Positions 1-11,851 of a DNA stretch of 64,000 bases are shown piece after piece. The notes below the pieces were generated by a model. The model did no database searches and had not been told where the DNA came from. It saw only the letters and a program-made list of their open reading frames with translations. The stretch is from Athripsodes cinereus (Eukaryota > Arthropoda > Insecta > Trichoptera > Leptoceridae). The position numbers were made by a program, and so were the translations under genes. Numbering within the stretch: the first letter of the stretch is position 1; every line of letters starts with the position of its first letter. The stretch lies in assembly GCA_947579605.1 (NCBI GenBank), contig OX388325.1, positions 9,047,572 to 9,111,571 of the forward strand, written 5' to 3'.

Positions 1-287
1 CTACAACCGATTAAACATGGCAAGTAGGTGATAGGAAAACTAACGCTTTCTATGACTATGCATCTTTTGACTTGCGTGTTTCTGGATAACAAGATACGTA
101 TCTTATTTATTACTATATGTCAAAGAAGTAATTAGCATAGTAAGTGTTACCTTTTTCAAATTATTTGTCACTTATTTGACAAATTATTTCGACACTTTAC
201 AGAAATGTTATTTGCGATATCCACAACGTCTTTTTGCAATATCATAAGCGATAACGGGTTTAATAAAGTTCTCTATCTTTCTACAGG
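1..287. other. Unassigned AT-rich sequence
   Basis: No ORF of note and no repeat that I could match elsewhere in the window. Confidence 0.5.
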
Positions 288-470
288 TACCACTAAGGCA
301 TCTCACATAAGTGGGGTAGCCAGCAGATTAAGTGCATGGTATAAACATAAAAGCTGGCCCTGTCCGTGCCCGTAATAAATAAAATACCGTCTTAGTAGTG
401 ATGTTCTACAGATAACTGTCTTTTACAGAATACTAGAAAATTTACAGAACAAAGTGAGTCTTATTATTCG
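288..470 (-). repeat. Family A SINE-like element, diverged
   Basis: Family A is a non-autonomous repeat of about 250 bp defined by its recurrence here. Its sense 3' end reads CTACCCCACTTGTGGGATAT then GCCGTGATGGTATAG followed by short TAG or GATA repeats. This copy is antisense: ACATAAGTGGGGTAGCCAGC near 307-326, then the CCGTGCC block, then a degraded head with CTTTTACAG. Confidence 0.6.
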
Positions 471-756
471 CCGGAAATTCCACGGAGTAGAGCGAATGTA
501 AAGCTAGTAATGAATAATATAAACACAAATAAAATTAATAATAAAAATAAAATTAAGACAAGTGCCTATTTAAAGTACCTACATAGTATCATTTGAATCG
601 CGGGTTTTATTTTTAGATTGTTGTAACAGGTACATGGGTATAGTATAAAAAACATTCACAATATAGCCTTCACCTGGTCAGAAATACTCTAATAATGATC
701 GCAGTTATGAAATTGTTTAACAAGTTCATATAAACTTTTGAACACAACTATATTAT

Positions 757-880
757 ACTGTACCGTCAAGTCGTATTCCAAGAGGAGTAGGCAGAAAGCA
801 TTAAACGCCAAATCGTTTAATTCTTATATAATTCTTTTGCATCCTTGACAGTCATGCAGTTTCTCATTTCTTTCAGTTAT
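757..880 (-). mobile_element. RTE-like LINE 3' end, degenerate
   Basis: The order of blocks (CGTATTCCAAGAGGAGTAGGC, AACGCCAAAT, TTGACAGTCATGCAGTTTCT) matches the antisense 3' end of the better copy at 7199. The coding frame is not intact. Confidence 0.55.
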
Positions 881-975
881 ATTAATTTACGCCGCCCTCT
901 TTCAGATAAATACACATTTTGACATATTTTTTGTACACATTATAATCAATAACACATATTTTACACAATTTTACA

Positions 976-1068
976 ATCTCTGTCGTCGGCAGAAATTGGA
1001 CGAGAGTAGTCCAGGAAATAGAAGTATAGGAAAATATGCAAGAGGCCTACACCCAGTAGGATGGTTGA
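976..1068 (+). pseudogene. LINE C-terminal tail fragment
   Basis: One plus frame reads GRNWTRVVQEIEV, stop, ENMQEAYTQ, stop. This matches the usual C-terminus of LINE ORF2 proteins (a GRxWxRVAQDR block, then W and EEAYTQQ) seen in arthropod reverse transcriptases. It has one internal stop and no catalytic domain, so it is a relic. The overlapping open frames on either strand are incidental. Confidence 0.55.
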
Positions 1069-1806
1069 AGATGAAAAATTTACATTTTTTAAAACAATTT
1101 GCGGTGCAACACAGACCATACCACACTTTGTTGGAGTGCCCATTGTGCCTTGTCGCATGCAGTATGGAGGATATTTTTGACGCATCTCCACGTGCTGTGC
1201 GTTTTGCTCAGTACAGGAGATCAATTTGATTGGTTTTTCTGGGTTTCGACACGATAAATAATAATAAAACAATTCAAGATTACTGAAGGCATAAATGACC
1301 TTTGGTAACCCTTAATGACAGGGCAAAAAAAGACCCTGAAGGCAAACTACGATTATGCAGACCAGAACAAAGGATTTTGAGTAACAACATCAACCAAGCT
1401 CTGGTAGATTATTCCTTGGAAAGCTATCGTAGGATTTCAAAGTATATACCAAATTTCTCACCAATCATAATATTGATGTCCTACATATTTGTACCTTACA
1501 CGAGATAATCAAATTAAATATGTTTCTATGAGAATTGACTCATGTGTTACTTATAATGAATACGGGCATCGCCAATACCTTAGGCTTGGTTTAATAATAC
1601 TTAATTGCACGCGAGAAAGAAAAAAATAAATATAATAAAATAGAAGCCAATCAAACAGTAAGTACATAAATTAATAGTAGATATCTGAGCTACACACCCA
1701 GAATCCGTTCTCTTGTGATACAAATCATAACATAATCTTTCTCACACAACAGGACATAGCAGCTTCTAACTAATATTACCCTCAATTAAAAACTTAATGT
1801 ACAAAC
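1069..1806. other. Unassigned sequence
   Basis: Only short background ORFs (for example 1302-1508 plus). No recognisable domain or matched repeat. Confidence 0.45.
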
Positions 1807-2160
1807 TAGGGATGTTGCGGATGTCGAATTTTACACATCCGCGGATGTGAATGCGGATTTTTGTAAGCTCACATCCGCGGATGCGGATGTTTAAGATGTT
1901 AAAGAAAAAATATATGAATTAAGAATTAAAATAATGATAAAGTAATTATTTACATTTTAACTAATTACAATTAGTAAATGAAATTTAAAATAGGAGCATT
2001 ATACGTAATAAAAAGTAATATTGCCGCAACTTTTTTTACATCCTCATCCGCATGATCACCCGCATTGATTAATGCGGATGCGGATGTCTAAATACATGCG
2101 GAAGCTCCGCATTTACGGATGCGGATGCGAATATTCGCGGTGGATATATGAATATCCACC
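1807..2160. repeat. CGGATG-rich, hAT-like repeat, incomplete
   Basis: It starts TAGGGATGTTGCGGATGTCG, which fits the hAT terminal pattern YARNG. The motif CGGATG and its complement recur many times at both ends, including the palindrome ACATCCGCGGATGT. A matching right terminus and an 8-bp duplication were not found, so it is probably truncated. A small palindrome (GTGGATATATGAATATCCAC) closes the block. Confidence 0.4.
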
Positions 2161-2574
2161 CAAATATAGGTATATATAGGATAATCATGGATTCATATCG
2201 ATTAAAATAAATCTTCTTAAATGAAAGTATTTTAAAGAAAAAATTAGCATGTTTTAAACGCTAAAAACAACGAGTTTTGTAGAACAAAACAGCAACATTT
2301 AATATCAGTGTTTGGGTGATAGAGAACTGAACAAAATAACAATTCGATAAATAGCGAAATCCTTCAAAAACAGAGAACATAATATAGACCATTGATCAAA
2401 TCAAGATATCAATCAAAATCTATCAAGACACCGAAAGGAAATCCGTAAATACTTCAAGATAGTGAGGTACAAATCAAGTATATCAATAACAAACCTATGG
2501 AGAAAAACTGATACAATCCAATACGGTGTGGTCAAATAAATAATAGCATATATGGACTAGATCACCGATTGCGA
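2161..2574. other. Unassigned AT-rich sequence
   Basis: Rich in ATCAA and AAATC words. No coding frame or matched repeat. Confidence 0.4.
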
Positions 2575-3012
2575 AATTACCACCATCGACACAAATACAT
2601 AGACCACAAAAAATGACTAATGTTCTCCAAATTTAAGTTTCGCAAACGCTATCATAATAGACATTGCTGCTTCATTTCAAAAACTAATTCTATTATTGTT
2701 TAACTCACACTCACTCATGTATTTAGTGCAATAAAAATACGAAATGAAAGTATTTCAAGTATTTTTTTAGGGTACCTACACATGCCCGTTGGTCGGTTAG
2801 CCTACCATTGTTGTAGAAAGATGCAATTGTAATGTATTGACTGTCGATATATTCGCCACCTAATGTAACACACATTTTTATAAATCATGAAGAGCAGCCT
2901 TCCTCAAACAACGCTTGTTAGACTGAGATCAGAATTGAATTTGACCAAACGGTCCAGTACGTTATTACCAATATTTCGTTAGAGTTTCTAATCTATGCAA
3001 GCGTAAATGTCG
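2575..3012 (+). repeat. Dispersed repeat G, copy 1
   Basis: Blocks here recur in the same order at 14465-15660: ACATAGACCACAAA, GCTTCATTTCAA, TTGGTCGGTTAG, ATTGACTGTCGATATAT, and AGAGTTTCTAATCTAT. The second copy is expanded by SINE insertions. The element class is unknown. Confidence 0.5.
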
Positions 3013-3409
3013 TTGAACACAACAGCAAATTCTTGCCCATAAAAGTTGATATACTTACCCACTCGTATATTCATTAACTCTATCTTGTATAATCTCGCAA
3101 AAGAATTCTAGTATGTATATACATATAAGGTTCGTACGATGCTATTTTTACTAACTGGAACAGCACACCAATAAGATAATACAAACCAGATCGACGAGAA
3201 AACGAAATTGTTTATTAAAATCATATGTTTGCGAGTGTGAATATTATATATTTTTTTACGATGAAGATCGAGTAATGGGGACACCATTAGAATGAAATGA
3301 TGTGCGACATTCAAGATTGATCACACTTTTAATTTCGAAATAGTAAAAACACAAGGATGTTCTGCGGAATCTCTGGTAAAAGATAGGACTATCTCTCTCT
3401 TTTCTGCTA

Positions 3410-3758
3410 GTTTTCCATAGTGATGTAACGAATGTGTGATTTTGGATATTCGAAAATGCGAATAGCGAATACTGACTTGCTTAGATTTCTACAATATTGC
3501 TCAATCATTAAAATTTCTACCCCCCGTCGCCGAATTTTTCAAAATGGTAGGTATAGGAATTTAAAATATTTCAAAACTCCTCGGTTTTCTTAGAAAACAT
3601 TTTATGCAGTACCTTTTTCTACAATGTACCGGGTAAGTATCCGGTACTTTTACCGAATATCCGATACTTTATTACCGAAATAATATTCGCAAAACATTCG
3701 CATATTTTTTGCGAATACTTTGAAATATGCGAATATTCGTTACATCACTAGTTTTCCA
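3410..3758. mobile_element. hAT-type MITE (333 bp) with 8-bp TSD
   Basis: The 16-bp perfect terminal inverted repeat TAGTGATGTAACGAAT occupies 3418-3433, with its complement at 3735-3750. Flanking 8-bp direct repeats GTTTTCCA lie at 3410-3417 and 3751-3758. An 8-bp duplication plus a YARNG terminus is diagnostic of the hAT superfamily. The interior has many GCGAATATTCG-like words and no ORF, so it is non-autonomous. The perfect duplication suggests a fairly recent insertion. Confidence 0.85.
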
Positions 3759-3794
3759 GTATCATATAAAAGACATCCATTCGTAAAACAACAC

Positions 3795-4210
3795 AAATAC
3801 AACATCTGACATTTTCAACTCAGCAGTGATACGGTAGGTATGTTAAACATCCTGAATATCTTTATCTGGAGAGTGTGGAGGTGTTTTTTAAAAAAAAGAT
3901 ATATCTGGGTTTTTGTTATAAACCCAAATACAACCTTATACACCTTTCACACTAAGCTAAAAGCTTGTGCCGTGAAAGGGGAGTTTTGCCGGCACCTGGG
4001 ATCGAACCAACGACCCCCTGTTCTGAAGGCCTAGACTCTACCTCCAGGCTACCGACGATGTTGTTCAAGGTAAGCTTAAAGAGGCTATCATTCAGGAGGT
4101 GTTATACGATTCTTGAATGGGCCCTCGCGGTTGTTTTTCCACAAAACGGCGCATGTTCAACAAAAATGTCTAGTAATTATTATTGAAATGTCGTGATGGT
4201 GTGAATGAAT
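3795..4210 (+). repeat. Family A element split by a family B SINE
   Basis: The left part (3795-3870) has the GACATTTT, TCAACTCAGCAGTGAT and CATCCTGAATATCTTTAT blocks. The 3' end TGTCGTGATGGTGTG reappears near 4187-4203 after the intervening family B sequence. Confidence 0.5.
3882..4170 (-). mobile_element. tRNA-derived SINE, family B, longest copy
   Basis: On the minus strand it has an upstream segment (4065-4170, with AACGGCGC and GGGCCCATTCAAGAATC) and then a tRNA-like region with an A-box-like TAGCCTGGAGGTAGAG and a perfect B box GGTTCGATCCC. Next come the body CTCCCCTTTCACGGCACAAGC and the tail GGTTTATAAC...CCCAGATATATC ending in an A/T-rich run. The internal pol III promoter layout is typical of SINEs. 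No protein is encoded. Confidence 0.75.
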
Positions 4211-4420
4211 GAATAAACTTCATCGCATAACAAAAAGCGGAACATTGGCTTAAGAATTAATTCATTCAATATATATGTAAAAAAAACTCGAAGGATGTCA
4301 TTTGAATTCACTTTCTAATACCGCTATAAATCAAATAATTCAAAAAGCTTAATGCGAATGGAGAAACCAATGAAACACCTGTTAAGAATCATACAAAATC
4401 TTTGTAAATACAATATATAT

Positions 4421-5122
4421 GAATGAGGGTCAGTCGGAAAGTAAAGTCCGATTGCCGTAGCTGATCAAATGTTGTGCGAACGACTCCAAGTATGCCGTGC
4501 TTGTCAAACAAGGCCATTGATCAGATCATGATTAGCTCGCCGATTATTAAATAATGTCTATTGTACGAATTTTGACTGCAGGGATCATTTCAGTAATGAA
4601 AAATCATGGACAGATGAATAAGGTGAATAGTCCAAAGGCGATGAATGACAAGAAAGTGAGTAAGTGGATGAGAGTTTTGAATAACAGGAGGAAAAATGAT
4701 CATGAGAAAAAAAAACGCCATCAGGCCGACCATCAGGGATCATTGAAAATTTGGTCAATGCCGTGGAGACAAAAGATTGGTGAAAACGGGTGATTCACAA
4801 ATTCAACGCGTCGAAATTTCCGAACGTTGGTAGAAATGTGTTGCACCAAAATTATCTCTAATATAAAAAGCACGTTGGTTTCTAGGGTGCTTACTGTGGA
4901 CTCTTTTGGCGGCAGTGGACTTCAATGACTTAGGCATATAAAAACTTGTGTAACGTTATGACAAATGTGTAAAGATATGTGAAAATTATGTAAAAAATAG
5001 AGTTACAACACTTACAACGTGTTGTGTATGGAATTATATTAAGGAAAATTTTATGACAAAACCTGATGGTTTGTAAGATTTTATAAGAAATAGGGCAGTA
5101 TATTTTTCGAATAGCCCTCGTA
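4421..5122 (+). pseudogene. Decayed mariner-like transposon
   Basis: The left end GAGGGTCAGTCGGAAAGTAA and the complement of the right end (GAGGGCTATTCGAAAAATAT) resemble mariner terminal repeats, and the right end abuts TA. The interior in one frame reads GRPSGIIENLVNAVE. After a frameshift it reads KIGENG, stop, FT, then NVGRNVLHQ further on, which recalls the mariner helix-turn-helix region (GRP, ENRRFTI, FPNVSRS). At about 700 bp with stops and frameshifts it is internally deleted and dead. Confidence 0.55.
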
Positions 5123-6559
5123 ATAATTACAAAAAAAAAACATTCTTAGCATAAAAATAATCACTAATGATCATTTCACAGCCATAATCCCTAACGTCCA
5201 ATGAAACAGAAATCTCTGTTGATTAATTATTATCAGAGTGATCTCTACAATAATAATATGGCAAAGCTTATTGCACCAGAGGTCACACTCCATCAGTTTA
5301 ATAATGATCTAGACAAGTGTATCTCAACATGGGCGATAGCGCTGCTTTGTGGGTGCTGGGGGACACTAAAGGGGTATAGAAAGCTCAGAGGTAATTGGGG
5401 GGCAAAGGCTTGTTGGAAATTTTAGTAATTTATAAAAAAAATGACTAAAAATCGCCAGCGATAAAATATAAAAACGTGCGTTTTCTTAAATTCTTGTATA
5501 AAAATATTGAAAAATGATATTATGCTCAAATCCCTGTAATAAATCAAAAATCCTGAGAGTAAAACAAGGTGTCATGTTTTAAAACATCGCAATGATAATG
5601 TGGTTGGATGGAAGAAATCACTTTATTGTGATAATCTTGCCACTGCACATCGTCCTAGTTTTTAAAATTTTATATTATTTTGTTAACACTGTTATGTAAT
5701 GATGATGTGCAAAAAGAATAAATACATAATTATTTTGCTAAGCTACTGCCCTCTTTAGAAAAATCCTCGATATGCACTAATAAAGAGACCTGAGGCTGAG
5801 TCAGAGATTAACCAATTACTCCTGTAATGGGGCGGATCTTTGTTTCTGTTGTTTACCGTATGTTTTTTTATGAATTTGATGTGCCTGTTGGTGTAGGTAC
5901 TATGTTTGATTTGAATAAAAAGACACAGGCACTAGATCTCACAATGTGTATGGTGGTTAAAATAATTTTGAGAATCTCTTATCTAGACGCACCAAATCAA
6001 TCTCCGAAACGTGACGAGGAATATAATAATGTACGTAAGTAATTATTCGTAACAGAATAAGTGAAATTAGCCGTAAATTGTATAATAAAAACTAACTGAC
6101 CATTTCATCAAGTGTCTCTGGTGAGTACAAATTTGATAAAAACGTTTATAATTTTTGGAAACATGTAAAAAAAAAATATCAATAATTGTATCATGACCAA
6201 ATCATTCAGAAGACAAAACCTATTGGTGAAATCGATTGAAATGTGCATTATATTTCAAAACAATATATTAGAGGAGAGATATCACATTTCTCTTTAAGAG
6301 GTCGGTCATTTTGGATTTGTAGGGGATTTTTTTCTATTAGTGGCATTTCGGTTATCACTTTGGCGTAGGCCTCTCTATCCTGTACCAGCAGGAGCTACGC
6401 CTCCTAACTCGAGATATCTGTCTATTCTCTTACATTTCACCTGCCTTCTATTTTGCCTTTTAAAACCAGATGCACAAATTAGGTCTATTTGGTTTAAAAA
6501 GTTAACATTTTTGTTAAACTACTTTTTTAGAGAATTTTTGGACTATATCATTACGACAA
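5123..6559. other. Unassigned sequence
   Basis: The short ORFs (5201-5425, 5827-6042) resemble nothing known and have background composition. A possible poly(A)-type tail is near 5715-5730. Confidence 0.4.
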
Positions 6560-6675
6560 TGGACCGCAATAACCCAGGTGGGAGAGCTGGTCCGAACAGC
6601 GGGGGACAGAGAAGCATTCTCCAGAATGATCGCCAACGTAGGGGGACATGATACGGCACTGATAGAAAAAGAAGA
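6560..6675 (+). pseudogene. LINE C-terminal fragment (RTE type)
   Basis: The plus frame reads WTAITQVGELVRTAGDREAF, then SRMIANVGGHDTALIEKED. This is the familiar LINE tail pattern W-T-x-I, EL-x-R-x-A-x-DRE-x-F, x-MIANV. It lies inside a 103-codon open frame (6340-6651) whose upstream part I do not recognise. No catalytic domain is present. Confidence 0.65.
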
Positions 6676-7164
6676 TATCATTCGTATCATAAGGTGGACA
6701 TTTTAGTCACAAATCTGATTTCAACAGAAGACACTGTGATAAAACAAAAACATTTATCAAAGGTTTTCTAAGGTAGATACTCCAGTCGACGTTAAAACCC
6801 GTATTGTTCCTTAAAATGTTCTTGTAATGATTTTAACAATAACAAATTTATTATTAAATTGAATATACAGTAAATAAGATTGCACAAGCATATCATAAGA
6901 AAACAATCCACCGGTAATTCATAAAACATTACATCATAATATAAAATTCGAGAGAAATCTTTCACCATGGGTGTTGGTTCAAAATACATAATACAATATC
7001 GCAGCTTGGGTAACGTTTTTAAATTGTAACACAAATTTCAAAAAGCGATATTTAAATGATCCATCACGATAATATCGTCAAGCGTTAAAATACTTAGCAA
7101 TATAAATCAACAATGATAATGCATATAAAATATTAAATAATATGTTTGTACGTCCGATGGCAGC
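6676..7164. other. Unassigned AT-rich sequence
   Basis: Contains a low-complexity minus ORF (6792-7034) with no recognisable features. Confidence 0.4.
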
Positions 7165-7777
7165 AACGCAAATAATATCTAACTATCTATCTATTCCCTC
7201 ACGCCGTATCCCAAGTGGGGTAGGCAGAGAGAACGGAACGCCATATAGATCTGTCCTTACATACTTCTTTCGCTTCTTCAACAGTCATACAATTTCTCAT
7301 GCATGCACGTCGATTTCTATTACTCAAAACACGGCCGTCCTTGAGAATTTGATCTACATGTTCAAGCCACGTAGTTCTCGGACGCCCGCGCTTCCTCACA
7401 CCTCTCGTTTCAGCCAAGTATATCCTCTTTGTCATTCTTTCCTCTTCCATTCGTTCCACATGACCAAACCATCTCAATTTACTTACACACATTCTATCCA
7501 CAACACTCCTCTTGGATCCACTCATTCTTCTAATATCCTCATTCCTCACTCCATCACGCAACGTTTTACCAACCATCGTCCTCAGCGATCTCATATCCAC
7601 AGCATTTATTCCACTTTCGTCCTTCTTCAACCATGTCCACGTTTCGCTTGCATACATAAGTGTCGGTACCAGAATGGTATTGCGCACTAGCAATTTTGCC
7701 ATGTTCGATACATTGTCATTGCTGACAATGGGTCGAAGTGCACCGTTAATCCTAATAATAACATAACGCAAATAATA
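7165..7777 (-). mobile_element. 5'-truncated RTE-like LINE insertion with 13-bp TSD
   Basis: Insertion 7178-7764 on the minus strand is flanked by perfect 13-bp repeats AACGCAAATAATA (7165-7177 and 7765-7777). The 3' tail is ATAG repeats (7178-7195, seen as CTATCTATCTATT). The 5' truncation, simple-repeat tail and long target duplication are hallmarks of target-primed reverse transcription. Confidence 0.88.
7199..7764 (-). pseudogene. RTE-like LINE ORF2 C-terminus (about 188 codons)
   Basis: This is the open C-terminal part of a LINE reverse transcriptase. Recognisable blocks in order are LVPTLMYASETWTW, AVDMRSLRTMVGKTLRDGVR, NEDIRRMSG, RWFGHVERMEEERMTK, KRGRPRTTWLEHVDQILKDG, and a terminal SAYPTWDTA. 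The endonuclease, fingers and palm with the YADD site are lost through 5' truncation, so the fragment cannot be functional. The frame is open to the end of the insertion, which means little decay. The long plus-strand ORF 7142-7690 is its antisense shadow. Confidence 0.85.
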
Positions 7778-9837
7778 ACATTTCGTTTTTGTTGAAAAAA
7801 TATTAAAGTGGTCTGTAGACTGGTGCTCAAGTCAAAGACGACAATCGAAAAATCCGAGGCTCAATGCTTCTGCTACATACCAAAATTATTCTGCTTTCAA
7901 GACACAAGTAAAAAATAAACAACCTGTCACCAGTTTGTCGTTAAAACCAGTCGCATCTTCAAAAAGTTGTTTTAACACAGGCTGAAGTGTACAAATAATA
8001 CTAGTCGACGAATAAAACAATATTCAAATAAGTAAATGATAAAATTACATCAACGCTGATATGAAACGCCGTATAGATAAAAGACTAAATAATAATAATA
8101 ATAATAAAGCAACGAGATAATGGGAGAAAATGAAAGTATCCAAGAGTATCATAAGAAACTAATCGCTAAACGTGACTAGATGGGAGAAAGGCCAAGAAGA
8201 CAACAACTTTATACCAGAGTAGATGAGGAATTTACTATCTTATTAAGAGGTACAAATAAAATAGATAGAGGCTATAAATTATCAGAAAGCCGAGTATGAA
8301 TTAGAGGCTTCAAGCTATTGAATAGAATAAAACCAAAGAACGATGGCATTTTATTAACATGTTGATTTAAATCAAATGGAGATGATCTAAAAGTCTAAAG
8401 TGATGAAATTGTTTCACATTATTTTATTACCAATTATAATAATGTTTTACTAAGATATTTGGAGATATTAATGTATACCGGTGTTTAACGTTGAACACTA
8501 TTCGGTTTCTAAATGATATAAACAAGAATTTATGAGTGTATTCGAAAAGGTGGCCAAATCGTACACAAGGAAATGGTGGGTAATATCATAATATACACAA
8601 TGCAGAGAAAATGATGTTGGAAACAGACAGATGTCCCGATCCGATAATAAATGTGATTAGGCAAATATAAAAAGCGTTAAGCAGCTATTTCGGGGTAACC
8701 AGACAAAGGATGTATTTTTAATTAAGCAATTGTCAAAGTTGAGAGAGCCTCACACGATTCCAAAGGAATATGAGGGAAGTCGAAGTATTGGTTAATAATA
8801 TCCAACAATGAATCAAATTTAAGTGGTCAAAGAAAATGAAACACAAAAAAATCAAACATTCGAGAGATTCTTCATTCATAACTAAGCTCCAATGACAGCT
8901 GGGAGTTCAAGACATCGATAGAAATCGTGAAACCGTGGCAAAGTACAGTAAACAGCTAAATCCAAACATGGGCAGATAGAAAATCCGCTCCTAAAACAAC
9001 ATGTGTAGTAAAAAGTGTATCCACTTTACTAAGTAGTGAAAGGAATGAGTAGCCATGCGTGATGCTAGTTACAGGTACTATTCCCAGCATAAATATGTAA
9101 GTCCGCTTCTCAATATGTACATATATATGTCCTCTACGGACACTTTAATTAAGCAAAAAATGGGAATTCAAAGCCTTCTTTGAAAGCATTCATTTTTTGT
9201 CAATTGAAGCAGAAACCGTAGTGTTTTTTTTTTAAGTGAGGTTGATTCCCTTTGATAGAGGGTCAAGGAGATGATGTGTTGTTGGATGAATTGTTTCTTT
9301 TAGTGCTGTATTCCATCTGTTTAAATTACCATTGAGCTGGTAAAAATGCGGCTTTCATGTTGCTCCCACAACATCACTAGTACGAATTGCCTTCAACATT
9401 CCCTCAGGTGACAGTACATAATGTGAGTAAGAAAACATTCCTTTGAGTGATAGCCCAGAACAGGAAGATATTTTGTCAACGGCACCACAAGAAAATCTCC
9501 CTGAGCGAAGCCGGGTTTGATGTTAATAGTATTTAATAATAAGCTAGAGTAATGATAGATAGATACGGATGAACAAAGTAATAACACACTATGGTCAGAA
9601 ATTCTAAGGATTTTGCGGTACACTACACCAACTATACACAGTTCATAGACCACACAGGTTCTGTTAGTAAACAACTGCAACATTCAACATACATAATTAT
9701 CCCTCTGAGTTTCTTGGTAAGACAATAAGTATTGCCACAATTTTTCAACATTGTTGATTATTGATTTCATCATTACAATTATTGTCATTTGATCTAATTA
9801 CTGACCGGTAGGATTTTCACTCACAAATGCAGGTAGG
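7778..9837. other. Unassigned sequence
   Basis: No domain recognised on either strand across about 2 kb. One AAT microsatellite (8083-8106) is present. Purine-rich stretches at 8130-8350 and 8820-9000 look like decayed coding material but gave no family. Confidence 0.4.
8083..8106 (+). repeat. AAT microsatellite
   Basis: Six consecutive AAT/TAA units. Confidence 0.85.
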
Positions 9838-10235
9838 GTCACAAATGTAGAGGTGTTAAGAAGAGCTGGAATAGACAGAGAACTCCCGTTGGATGTTCAA
9901 GTGCGTAAGATCTCATATCTGGGTCATATAATGCGTTGAGGAAAGTACCACATTTTGCGTTTGAATATGACAGGCAAGATAGAGGGACGTCGGGGGGCTG
10001 GCAGAAGGCAGACATCGTTGCTGCGCAATATATGAGATTGGACTGGAATGAGAGGTGTGGAGGAGCTACCATTAATATTGAAAGTTGTATTAGTGCTAAG
10101 TTTGGGTTAGTTGAAAGAGATCGCGCCTCTGTGATAAGCTCGCCCCTCTGTATGTTCTTAATATGCATTTTTGCATTTTTCTATAAAATTGCATGTATTG
10201 TAATCAATGTACAGTAAAGAATGAATAAATAAATA
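9838..10235 (+). pseudogene. LINE ORF2 C-terminus plus 3' UTR and AATA tail
   Basis: The plus frame from 9838 reads VTNVEVLRRAGIDRELPLDV, then QVRKISYLGHIMR, stop, then HILRLNMTGKIEGRRGAGRR. This matches the LINE pattern T-N-x-E-V-L-R-R, KLQYLGHVMR, GKIEGRRGRGRR. Stops and a frameshift follow. The 3' UTR contains TAGTTGAAAGAGATCGCGCC and GATAAGCTCGCCC, and ends in a GTACAGTAAAGAATGAATAAATAAATA-like tail. The same 3' UTR appears at 35215, 49119 (minus), 55625 and 56905. Confidence 0.72.
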
Positions 10236-11289
10236 TTGGTAATATCAAATTCCTTAGTAGCGAGTCATGGAACTATTTAATGCAGTCTTATTTGTGAATA
10301 AAATATCAAATTTATCACTTCCTATTTCTTTAATTCATGTCTTATTCAGTGGCCCATCGCCCATTAGGGCCCACTCAATATTCGCTCGCGACCCATAGTT
10401 TGGGAAATAGTAGTCTAGATCAAAGCAACCGCAGTGCATCATACACAGATTCATGATCGATTATATAATATAAATTATTATAACAATATTTAATACATAA
10501 GACCGTTGTTTCGGCTAATCTACTAGCGATTATGCATAACAATATTATTTGGATGATCCAACATAATAGGGCCGGTAAATTCTAATAATACTGTAGTATA
10601 AACGTAGCTTGGCAATATCTAATAGCTTCGAACGGCCATTATCAAGTAGTCGAAATAATTGGTAATATCCGTAGCGAAAGGTGAATCGAAACAATCCGAT
10701 ATGGAAGAGCGGGAAGAGATAAGAGTCAGCTATGCAATGAGAGGTGAATGAATAATAACATTGTCGGTTCAATAACATGTTTCAAATGAGATCGATAGCA
10801 ATATGTTTTCTTCCATATATTGTTCGTAAGTGGAGTTGAAGGCGAGCAAGTCACCTAAGAACAACATTTGTGAAGAAAAGTTTACGTAAATATGCAGACA
10901 AATCTTCAGAAGAGTATAATGTGTAACGAAGTAGAAGAAGATGGCTTTGGAGGAAGATGTGGATCGTGGAAAAAAAATCTGCATGATTTGCGGACCCTTG
11001 ATAAGTGCGGAAGTATTTGGCACATGTTTAAATATACTATTATTCAAGAGACGTTATAATGAATCTTTAATACGCTTTTGGTAAAGTTTTGCACAAAATG
11101 GTACATTACAAAATAATATATTAGCATAAAACATTTTCTTACTTTCGCATAAGGTAGAATAATAGACATCGAATCACTAGGAATAAGACGTCATTAGGTT
11201 GAAGACCACCAGGATAAAAGAGATGGGAGAATAACCGGTCAGAATGTCGTAACTTTTATTGACACATTTAGAACACCTTGCATATTTAT
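10236..11289. other. Unassigned AT-rich sequence
   Basis: Two minus ORFs (10545-10778, 10769-11047) have background composition and no domain. Confidence 0.4.
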
Positions 11290-11355
11290 TTCATGCAGTT
11301 GGTCTGCTGGCTACTCCACTTGTAGGATATGCCATGATGGTATAGTATTAGAAGT
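11290..11355 (+). repeat. Family A 3' fragment
   Basis: GCAGTTGGTCTGCTGGCTAC, then CCACTTGTAGGATATGCC and ATGATGGTATAG. Confidence 0.7.
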
Positions 11356-11851
11356 AATGTCCGAAAGATACATAAAAAATAGTGGAGTTAGAGATTATTT
11401 ACAAAATATGAATTCAGGAATAACTATTCTTTACCTAGACAAATTTCAATTTGCTGCATTCAAAATTGTGACAATGGAGTGGGTCATTAGTATCGTTATA
11501 ACGTTTTCCTAAATATTTACTTTTATTCTAGTAACAGTAACTGGCCATGTAATATAAATGACATTATTTTTAGCAATATATAGGTACTTATTTATTACGG
11601 TACATTAATAATAATGACATAATCACAGTTTAGCGGACATCTAGAACAGAAATTACATGGTAATGTTGTATTTGGACAAATCAGAATACTGTAACAATGA
11701 ATAATAATATGAATCTTATTGTTCAATGCAAAAATGTTGGACACATACAAAAGTCTTAATCGTGTACAAGATAACAGGAAAATATAGAATTGATTTGTTT
11801 TATTTTGTAACATTTAAATCATTTTGTTCGTTTTTGATTTCAGTCATATAT

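Noticed and set aside
7142..7690. 182-codon plus-strand ORF
   Set aside because: Antisense of the RTE-like LINE C-terminus, which is recognisable on the minus strand.
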